Shown: in pieces, positions 55,939 to 64,000 of the stretch
Numbering within the stretch: the stretch's first letter is position 1
Layout: every line of letters begins with the position of its first letter
Assembly: GCA_020809705.1 (NCBI GenBank)
Contig: CP085828.1
Coordinates: forward strand, 2,356,001-2,420,000
Direction: 5' to 3'
Source: Calonectria ilicicola
Taxonomy: Eukaryota > Ascomycota > Sordariomycetes > Hypocreales > Nectriaceae
DNA: 64,000 nucleotides
Program-made: the position numbers and the translations under genes
The notes under the pieces: model-generated
Database searches by the model: none
What the model was told of the DNA's origin: nothing
The model's input: the letters and a program-made list of their open reading frames with translations, nothing else

Positions 55939-56997
55939 TCAGCCTCTGTTGAGCGTGTTGCCCGCGCCCTTGCGGTTGTCGTCCTTGAACTCATCCCACT
56001 CTCGCGCCTTGTACGTCTCGCGATCGATGGCTTCCATGTCGTCCTCGTCAATGACCGTCTTCTCTTCGACGCCGCCCTTCAAGATGTTGCCGCGGCGCTT
56101 CTCCTCCTCGAGGTACTCGTCAATGGTCATGGTGGGCAGGTTGTGGCCGGAGCGGAAGACGTTGCGTGTCATGTCCGCGCGCGAGCCGAGCAGCGTAAAG
56201 GGCTGCAGCGGCTTGCCCTTGGCCGACAGCAAGGGTCCGCCGCCGCCCGTGAGCGAGGACAGGCTGCGCAGCGGCTGGTCAAGGCGGGTGTCGTTGTCGT
56301 CGGGGCGGGGAGCGTTGGTGGCCGAGGGCGCAAGGGGCCGCGGCGCCTGGGCGAGGATGTCGAGCTCGCGGTTGAGCGAGTCGAGGGCCTGGAGGGTCTG
56401 GTGGACGGCAAAGGTGACGTGGGTCAGATGCAGCTCGCGGACAAGCTCCTCGTCGCCGTGCTCCAGGTACCGCGGGTTGCGGCGCAGCGTCTCGAGCTTC
56501 TCCTTGAGCTGCTTCTCCGCCTTGTAGTTTGCAATCTTGCCGTCACGGCGGGACGCCGGGTCACTGGCGGCGACCACGGCGAAAGCCTTGGGGTCGTCGC
56601 GGTAGCGCTCGAGGGTGCGGTCGTACGGCGCAGCAACGAGTGCGTACCCGTCGACGAGGGCGAGGAAGCGCTCGTAGGCGGCGCGGGAGTCGGCAAGGAC
56701 GCCGATGCGCTGGTCGGGGCTCAGGTTGGGTGTCTTCTGGACGAGCTCAGCGACGTAGAAGTCGAGTAGGAGGAGCGGCAGGTCTGTTGTGGCGATGTCC
56801 TCAGCGCCCTCGTTTGGGGAGAAGACGCCGAGGGCCGAGATCTGGTCGCGGGCGCGGGCATATAGAGACAGGGCGGCTTCGAGGTCAGCGTGGTAGCTGG
56901 GCGAGTTCGCTTCAAAGGTATTCTCGAGGGCGCGGCGCTTGTCTTCGGCGGCTTGGAAGATGGACTTGGCAGATTGGGGTTCGTCGGAGGAAGCCAT
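55939..56997 (-). CDS. tap42: TAP42/alpha4-family regulator of PP2A-type phosphatases
   Basis: Single exon, 352 aa, starting at the ATG at 56997. The N-terminal two-thirds are helical, TPR-like (ADLEAALSLYARARDQISAL, LPLLLLDFYVAELVQKT), with the conserved RxGKIANYKAEKQLKEKLE block at about 150-170. The family's C-terminal signature is present near 295-310 (MTIDEYLEEEKRRGNIL), followed by an acidic region (VIDEDDMEAIDRETYKAREWDEFKDD). In yeast Tap42 binds the catalytic subunits of PP2A and PP2A-like phosphatases and links them to TORC1. Codon use is strongly C/G-ending, which produces a 283-codon shadow frame on the other strand. Assignment is secure. Confidence 0.95.
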   Translation of the reverse strand: MASSDEPQSAKSIFQAAEDKRRALENTFEANSPSYHADLEAALSLYARARDQISALGVFSPNEGAEDIATTDLPLLLLDFYVAELVQKTPNLSPDQRIGVLADSRAAYERFLALVDGYALVAAPYDRTLERYRDDPKAFAVVAASDPASRRDGKIANYKAEKQLKEKLETLRRNPRYLEHGDEELVRELHLTHVTFAVHQTLQALDSLNRELDILAQAPRPLAPSATNAPRPDDNDTRLDQPLRSLSSLTGGGGPLLSAKGKPLQPFTLLGSRADMTRNVFRSGHNLPTMTIDEYLEEEKRRGNILKGGVEEKTVIDEDDMEAIDRETYKAREWDEFKDDNRKGAGNTLNRG

Positions 56998-57562
56998 TGT
57001 GACGTGGAGGTAGAGAAACGAGAATGGGAGGAATCAACGGGGCAAAATTGGTGAAAAATGGATGGTGGCGGATGTTGGGTTTACAAATCGTCTTAGACCA
57101 GCTCTTGGTGGTTGACAACCCCGCGCTAACAAACGTGCATGGCGTTATCGATAACCAAATCTAGGTGGGGGAAGAAGTAGCAGAAGCAGCAGCGAGTTAG
57201 TTAGCCAAGCACCGTGCTTAATTTAGTTTAGCCCAGTCAAGTAAGAATAGGAAAGAGTAGCAAAGAATGCTTCAAGTTCAATGCAAGGTAATATTTGGAA
57301 CCTGGATATCAATTGCCATAGTAAAGCTCTCCCTGAAACCAAACGGCCGCTTCTCTCTGACGCCAGTAGCACACATACATACATATGTTACCCTCAAATA
57401 TCATCACCATGGGTCATGCCCCGAACCTTGCGGGGCAACTCCAACTCCATTCTCAACAAGCGACAGAGACCAGGTGTAAAGTATGAAAATCAAGCAATAA
57501 AAACACAATAGACCGAAATATCAATAATCAGAACACTGGCCATGCATATTGAACCGAGGAAT
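56998..57562. other. Intergenic: TAP42 promoter and TOP2 3' region
   Basis: About 560 bp between two genes on the same strand. 57000-57120 would be the TAP42 leader. Nearer TOP2 is an A/T-rich stretch with a TACATACATA run (57370). No gene seen. Confidence 0.5.
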
Positions 57563-60500
57563 CTAATCTTCATCATCATCAACTTCGAAGGGGTCTTCGC
57601 TGTCATCATCCTGCTGGTCCGCCTCTGAGGACTCGTCGTCAATAACAACTGGCCGCCTTGCAGCTGCAGCACGACCAGGCCTGGCTCTAGCTGCCGCTCG
57701 AGGAGGAGGAGAGGATGGCTCCTCCATTTCTTCATCCGAGTCGTCTTCCACCACTGACTTCTTCACTGCCTTTCTGGCAGCGTAGGCCTTTGCTGCAGGC
57801 GACAACGTGTTGGTCTTGGCCGTGGCCTTTGCAGTAGCCTTGGGCTTCGCGGCGGCCTTGGGTTTAGCAGCAGCCTTAGGCTTTGGTTCATCCTTGTCTT
57901 TGTTCTTTGCTCCAGCAGGTCGACCCCGAGCCTTCTTGACGCCCGCAAGTCCTGCGACTGAAGAGGCAGGTTTGGGGGCAGCCTTGGGTGGAGGAGCTGG
58001 CTCGTCATCATCTGATAGGAAATCGTCAATGTGGTCCTTGGCCGCAGTCTTGTGAGGCGAAGACTTGGCCAACATCTCGTAGTTGGTGTCGTCCTGGCTA
58101 TCAAAGTCAAAAGACTTTGCCGACTTTAACTTAGCCTTGGGAAGGCTGCTAGAGTTGCCATGGCTTGAATCTGGTCGGCTCATAGCGTGTAAACTGAGTC
58201 TGCCACTGCTTGATTCGCCAGCTGGCTTGCCGATGCCCTTGACGAGAGCGCCGACGTCGCCAAGCATCTGGTCATCGTCATCACTTTCTGAATCGTCGTC
58301 AAAAATTGTCTTTGCCTTGGACGCTGCCGCCCGCTTGGTACGAGTAGGCAGCGGCTCTAGCTCTTCCGAGTCTGACCGAGAAGGTTTGGCTGCTGGTTTG
58401 TTTCTGCTTAGAGCTGCAAAATCATTGTCCGAGAAGTTGTCTGAAAGGTTAACAACCTCGTCGTCATCCTCCTCCTTGACCTTGGTCTTGGCGCCACCAA
58501 ACATCTCGGCAAATCTCTGAGCACTCTTGGTCTCTGTCTTGACAGGAGCGGCCTTGGCAGGAGCTGCCTTAGCAGCAGCAGCCTTGGGCCTGCCACGAAC
58601 CTTCTTCTCTGGTTCGTATTCATCCTCGTCGCGGGCCTTTGCCTTTCGACCACGACCACCACCGGCACCCAACTTCTTAGAGGCACGACGGTTCGATTTG
58701 GCGATGTTGGCTTTGATTTCTCTCTCAAGCTCTAGTTGATTGTCCCACTCAGTCGAAAATTCGTCGAGGTCGTTGCACCAGAGATCTTTCTCGCTCAAAG
58801 CAAGGAGCTCGTCGTGTTCTGCTTTCTTCTTGGCGATAGCCTCCTTGAGTTTTTCGAGTCGCTCAGCAGTGAGCGACCAAATCGGCATCTGTTCCTTGTT
58901 AGCATTTTTTCCATCCTTGCAAATATCGAAAGTTTACTTACTGAGAGTAGGTAGTCGTAGTCGCGAGAACCTCCATCGTTGCTGACCTCGCCATCTTCTT
59001 CGTCTGCCTCGTCTTCCTCGTTCGACTTCTTCTTTTTATCTTGTCCACGAGGGAAGGCCTCGTAGTTGCGCTCTCTGAGCTCCTCGACAAGCACATCCTT
59101 CTTCTTTCGACCGACAATGAGATCGCCATCAATGATTTCCTTGATGAAGCGAGCCTGATTCTGTAGTTTGCGATAATCATTGTTATAGACACCAAGCCAA
59201 TGTTTCTGCACCAATATTAGTTATCCCATTCTGGAGCTAGATGATTGCCACAAACCTTTCGCTCAGTGTACATATCAAGTCGGTGGTGATAAAACTCCTC
59301 CAAAATCTCCTCAACGTCGGCATACTTGTGAATTTGACCACGGGTATTGAACGCTACTAGGTTGGAGGTGGCCACTTGCTTGGCCAGCTTGAAGCGCTCG
59401 ACGATGCCTTCCTCAAGAACCTTGCCCATGTACTTTTCTTCGACTTGGATCTCGAAGTGAACATTGTTGTGATCGTTGTACTCATCAAAAGAGCTGATCC
59501 AAACTGGGCCATCTTGTCCGCTCATGTTCTTTGTTAGCTTGGCCTTGAAGTCATCTGTCCACATTCGAATCGGTAGCTCTTGAACGATAACCTTGTTGGG
59601 GTCCAGGTCATCTTGAACAGCCATACCGTTGAATTTATATCGCTCAGGTCCCGCTGGCTCTGGTTTGCCCTTCCACCCACGGAACCATGGCGTCATGGTT
59701 TCAAATTTTCCATCCTCAGCTTGATTCTCGCCGAGCCGACCCATGCGACGCTTCAAGTTCGTGACGATCTCCATTGGGTGATAGTTGGGAATGGACGTGC
59801 TCCAACCTGTGCCGATACCGTCGGCACCATTGACAAGAACCATTGGAATGATTGGAGAGTAAGTGACTGGCTCGATCTTCTTTCCGTCCTCAAATTGATC
59901 TTGTAGGTTAGGTTCGTCTAATGGAGAGAAAATCTTTCGTGCAAATGGCGAGAGACGAGTAAAGATATATCGAGGACTAGCGGCATCCGAACCACCATTA
60001 AGTCGAGAACCGAAATTTCCACTTGGCTCCAAGCAGTTGATGTTGTTTGACCCAACAAAGTCTTGAGCGAGGCCGATGATTGTCTGCTGGAGAGACATTT
60101 CGCCGTGGTGGTATGCTGTGGTTTCAGAAACATAACCTGCTAATTCAACCACCTTTTTGTCCTTGACGAGGTTCCTCTTGAAGCAGGCATATATGACTTT
60201 GCGTTGACCAGGCTTGAAGCCATCAATGACGGAGGGTATAGAACGCATATTATCTGCCATACTGAAGAGAATCAACTCCCTGTTCACGAAATCGGTATAT
60301 GTGATTTCTTTGGTAGAATGATCTAGGAAAGTACCTGGGACAAATCCGCCCAGCCATTCTTTTCGGGCATCAGCCTTCTTTTTGGAAAAGGCGAGATCAA
60401 ATAGGTCGGCCTCCTCAGGTTTCATGACTTGGAATTCCTTCAAGTGGTCGTCGAGGTTGCCGAAATAAATCTGAGCATCTGCAGGGGCACTTGTTCCCAG

Positions 60501-62855
60501 TCCCTTGTAGTACTTGGTCTGCCATTTGTTGATTTCGTGCTTGTGAGCATCCTTCCATTCCATGTACTCGGGCTGAGTGAAAAATGATTTCAGTCTGAGA
60601 GGCTTCTTCGGGTTGGGCCCTTGCCAGACCTTGACAATCGGCGTGATAAATTCCTGAAAGAACTCGGGAATCTTCAGCAGAGAAGGGAACTGGACTTGAA
60701 GAAAGTTGATGAGGAGACCCTTGATATGACTACCATCATGATCCTGATCGGCCATGATCATCAAGTGACCATACCGGAGACCTTTGGTGTCAGTGTACAC
60801 TTGTTTGTGCTTTAAACCCAAAAACTGTTTGATATTTTGGATTTCCTGGTTCTTTGAAATCTGGTCGATTGACGCATCGCGCACGTTGAGCAGTTTACCA
60901 CGAAGCGGGAAAACTCCAATTCTGTTGGGGTCCAAGACTTTGCGACCGGCGACAGCCAAGCCCTTGGCGGAGTCACCTTCTGTCAAAATGAGGGTACACT
61001 CATGACCTCGACGAGTACCAGCATAGTTGGCCTCAACCAACTTGGCGTTGCTGATACGGGAACGTTTGCTTCCGTCACTCTTTGCGAGTAGTTTATCAGC
61101 TTTCCTGTCAGCAAACTCCATGATATTCTGGATAGCCTCTGATGCGGCAATCTTTTTGAGGAATTGTTCGCCAAGGTCGCACTTTGAACCGAACTGGCTG
61201 GCCTTGGTCGTCATCTGTTCTTTGGTTTGAGAGTTGAAGGCTGGGTTGTTGACGAAGCAGTTGATGAAAACGAAAATGTGATTGCGCAGATGGCTTTGCT
61301 TCAGGCTGTGGCCCTTCTTCTTCTTGTTGAGGGCCTTTAGCAAGTATGCCGTTACCTGATCAGCGATATAGTTGACGTGAGTTCCACCGGAAGTTGTTGC
61401 GATGGAGTTCACAAAAGAGACCTGCTGGAAAGTACCATCAGAGACGGCAAAGCCGACCTCCCAACGTGGATGTCCCTTGTCCTTGTCCATCTCAACGGTA
61501 CAAGTGGCGGAGGCACCCTCTTCATCGGTTCGTTGCTTGCCAATCGACATGGCGTACATGTCGCAATAGGACTTGAAATCCTTGCATTTTACGACATCGC
61601 CATTTAGGTGAACCTTGATACCGCGCACTGTTCCGGCCATGTCGTAGACACGTCGGTACAGTAAAGCTTCTAAATCATCATCAATACCTTCTGGCATACC
61701 AAATCGGGGGTAGTCCGGTGTGAATGTGATTCGAGTAAAATCGGAAGATTTGCTTGCAGTGATCTTTGCCTTTCCCACCTTCTGCATGTTGTTCGTCCAC
61801 GTTTGTTTGTATCTCTTTCCATTTTTACTGTCTTGACACTCAATGCCGAATTCGGTACTGAAAACGTTACAAAGCTTGGCTCCATAACCGTTTCGACCAC
61901 CGACAGTTCTCTTCTCGGTATCATCAAAATTGGAACCAGCCAACAGATGACCAAAAATGAGTTCGGGGATATAGATCTTCTCCTTCTCGTGGATCTCAAC
62001 GGGAATACCCTTGCCGTTGTTTTCCACACTGATGACACCAGTAGTTCGATCAATGTTGATTTTCATAAAGGTCATGGAGGAGTCGTTTTGCTTGTTATCG
62101 GCAGCGTTGACTAAGATTTCGTCGAAAATCTTGAATAGACCGGGGACGAAGCCTACAGAGCGGAACTCCATGAGGGATGTTTCCTTGTTGAAAACCCACA
62201 TCTGCTGATCAGTCCTCTCGACCGATCCGATGTATGTGTCAGGACGCTTGATGATGTGTTCAAGCTGTGTCAATTTCTGGTACTTCTCAGTGGCGGTTTT
62301 GTTGGATTTTGCCTTGGGCGGGCTGTCGATTTCCATCTTTTCGACAGCCATACTGTCATTTTCAAGTTCTGCGAGGGGAACCCCTGAGGACTTCTTGGAT
62401 GCTGGCTCCTTTTTCAACTTCTTGGAATTGGGAGGGGTATTCGAGAAGTCCGAACCACCGCCCATGTCTTCATCGTCGCTCTCAGTCTTGGGGCGTTTCT
62501 TCGTCGCAGCCTTCGTCTTTAGAGTCGTTTGTACCAACTTCTTGGCGGGAGGCTTGCTCGCAGCCTTCTTGGCCTTGGGCGCCTGTGTTTCTGGAGTTAG
62601 CGGCATGTCTACAGCCGTGTTTTGTTATGCGCTCCAGAGATAGGATTTGGTGTTGCGAGGAGTTGCGCAGAGAAGGTTTGCGCAGGCAACAAGGCGCAGG
62701 CAACAAGGCGCATTGGCGAGGGGTGCCAACTGCCAACATTGCGCATGTGACTGGCAGTGGCAAGAGACGGAAGAAGATTGAGTACTTACAGGCTCGGGAG
62801 CGAAGCCATCGGACTCTTCTCCAAAACTGAAGTCTGAGGCGTCGTCGGATTCCAT
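57563..62855 (-). CDS. top2: DNA topoisomerase II
   Basis: Four exons on the minus strand, 62855-62790, 62582-59256, 59205-58942 and 58888-57563, give 1660 aa. Introns are 207, 50 and 53 nt. Exon 1 encodes a short acidic peptide. The GHKL ATPase part begins near residue 125 (LEHIIKRPDTYIGS), with GRNGYGAKLCNVF as its ATP lid region. The TOPRIM domain has EGDSAKGLA and MADQDHDGSHIKG. The active tyrosine is Y894 in AASPRYIFT. From about 1220 the C-terminal domain is Lys/Ala/Asp-rich, with RGRPK and KKARGRPAG AT-hook-like motifs and an acidic end. Top2 is nuclear and passes duplex DNA through a double-strand break. The upstream region carries MCB and E2F-like sites, fitting S/G2 expression. Assignment is certain. 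Confidence 0.98.
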
Positions 62856-64000
62856 TTTTGTGGTCAGTTTAGAAATTGGCCTGGCTCGATGGGCCAAGAC
62901 CGATGCTGTCGACAGAGATAATAAGGGGGACAGTTGTCGACAAGAATAAACAGGCGTAAAGGCAGGAAAGCTCAAGCGAGCTGGGGTGGAAAGTCTTGCG
63001 CAAAGTCGCGACAAAAATAGCGAGGGGACGAGACGGGCCAGCCTGACGACTTTTACCATGGGTTTTCTAAAACGAGCGAATGTTGTTGTGGCAATCACTT
63101 GGGCGAGTAAACAAATCCTTGACGCGACCCGGGCCAGGGCCCCTGGCCGCCATAGTGGGGACCACGCGTGTTTTGGCGCCTTAGGCGGAAACGTCAAGGA
63201 CCAGTGGTTGTGGCTAGGCTGAGTGAGGTGATGGGTGTATTGTTTGTGGCTGAAATCCCTACGGAAAATTGCCAATAGCTGTGGAAAGAGCTGAATGGCC
63301 ATTCCTTGGAGTATGAAAACAAACAACAATACATCTTATTCATAGAGCCATCGTGGGCCGCCATCATACAAACTGACGATGCAGCTGATTTATTAGGGCA
63401 CATGGGGGGTCTATTTTATTGGTATTGCATTATTTCTTTTTGGGGTGGTCGCTCAACAGGGGGTGACCTCGGTGCTAATGGCTGCTTCTTCAAACCCACA
63501 TCGGGGACAGAAATATGGTCTTTGTAAATAGATGCAAAATGGAATATTAAGATATATATTAACCCAAAGATCAATCCTGCCGTCGTTGGTTAATTTTGTT
63601 TCATCCCATTTTCGCCTTATTTTCCTTTCTGCACTGTATGAATTATGCGCTCCTATCTTCCTCGTGCGGCCTGTGCTCGCAGATTAATGCATCAGTCATT
63701 GCGCAAATTGGCAAGCATGGATTCGAAGATTTACCTATTTTCCGCTCCGACGCTGCAACACTGCCCAGTGCTCTCGGCATCATAGCGGCGATTGTGCGAC
63801 TGCAGTGCACCCTCTCACATCTCTGGCCATTTGCGCCGAGAAATTTGGTAACAGACCGGATCTCTACAGCCCCAGACGCTCAGACACCACCATTCAATGC
63901 TCGGTTGAACAAATCGCCGTTTCTTTTAGTTCAACCAAACCTATTGACCAAGCAGAACTCTGGTCACATTCAGGGCTATGCTGTCTGTTTAATGGCTGAG
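62856..64000. other. TOP2 promoter and unassigned right end
   Basis: 62856-63250 is the TOP2 leader and promoter. 63300-64000 has only short frames (the longest, 64-73 codons, show no family feature); a plus-strand gene may begin beyond the window. Nothing more can be supported. Confidence 0.45.
63164..63180. promoter_or_regulatory. top2: MCB box and E2F-like site upstream of TOP2
   Basis: ACGCGT, the MluI cell-cycle box, at 63164-63169, and TTTTGGCGCC at 63171-63180, containing TTTGGCGC, an E2F-type consensus. They sit side by side 309 bp upstream of the TOP2 ATG. In yeasts MBF/DSC1 binds ACGCGT to drive G1/S genes. Function here is inferred from motif and position. Confidence 0.55.

Noticed and set aside
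55918..56769. 283-codon + strand frame opposite TAP42
   Set aside because: Low-complexity Val/Leu/Gly/Glu composition mirrors the GC-rich TAP42 codons on the opposite strand; TAP42 family motifs are clear.

Overview
The window looks like nuclear DNA from a filamentous ascomycete (Pezizomycotina), most probably a Sordariomycete and perhaps Hypocreales. The basis is short introns (46-70 nt, with one of 207 nt) carrying GTAWGT-type donors, CTAAC/CTGAC-like branch sites and YAG acceptors, pyrimidine-rich leaders, mostly monocistronic genes on both strands, and protein families typical of these fungi. The genus cannot be fixed from sequence alone. I rebuilt gene models by joining reading frames at splice sites that restore family-conserved protein sequence.

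Layout. 0.3-8 kb: EAF7 (NuA4 subunit, +), an RRN5-like Pol I upstream-factor subunit (-), an IRC3-like mitochondrial helicase (+) sharing a divergent promoter with it, and an unrecognised 476-aa protein (+). 8.8-12 kb: a five-exon multi-KH RNA-binding protein (-). 12-15.6 kb: no supported gene. 15.6-31 kb: a disordered 824-aa protein (-), divergent from an Eps1-like membrane-anchored disulfide isomerase (+), then a six-exon phospholipase D (+), BMS1 (+) and a reticulon (-). 31-34.6 kb: no supported gene, several microsatellites. 34.6-38 kb: a GYP5/EVI5-like TBC Rab-GAP (-). 38-46.5 kb: an 8.4-kb gene desert with a modestly AT-rich core at about 40.4-43.7 kb. 46.5-64 kb: a YVC1/TRPY-type cation channel (+), a spliced 69-aa membrane protein gene (-), a BTB-like fungal protein (+), TAP42 (-) and DNA topoisomerase II (-), followed by about 1.1 kb with TOP2 promoter elements.

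How the genes relate. This is a core housekeeping segment rather than a metabolic or mobile cluster. Two themes recur: growth control and ribosome production (RRN5, BMS1, TAP42, EAF7), and the endomembrane system (Eps1-like PDI, PLD, reticulon, GYP5, YVC1). Nothing shows co-transcription. I saw no intact transposon, tRNA, rRNA, CRISPR array or secondary-metabolism cluster.

No obviously new multi-gene system is visible. The most interesting leads are the 69-aa spliced membrane protein, two upstream ORFs that stop exactly at downstream start codons, the unrecognised proteins, the AT-rich desert, and a cell-cycle-type (MCB plus E2F-like) promoter on TOP2.
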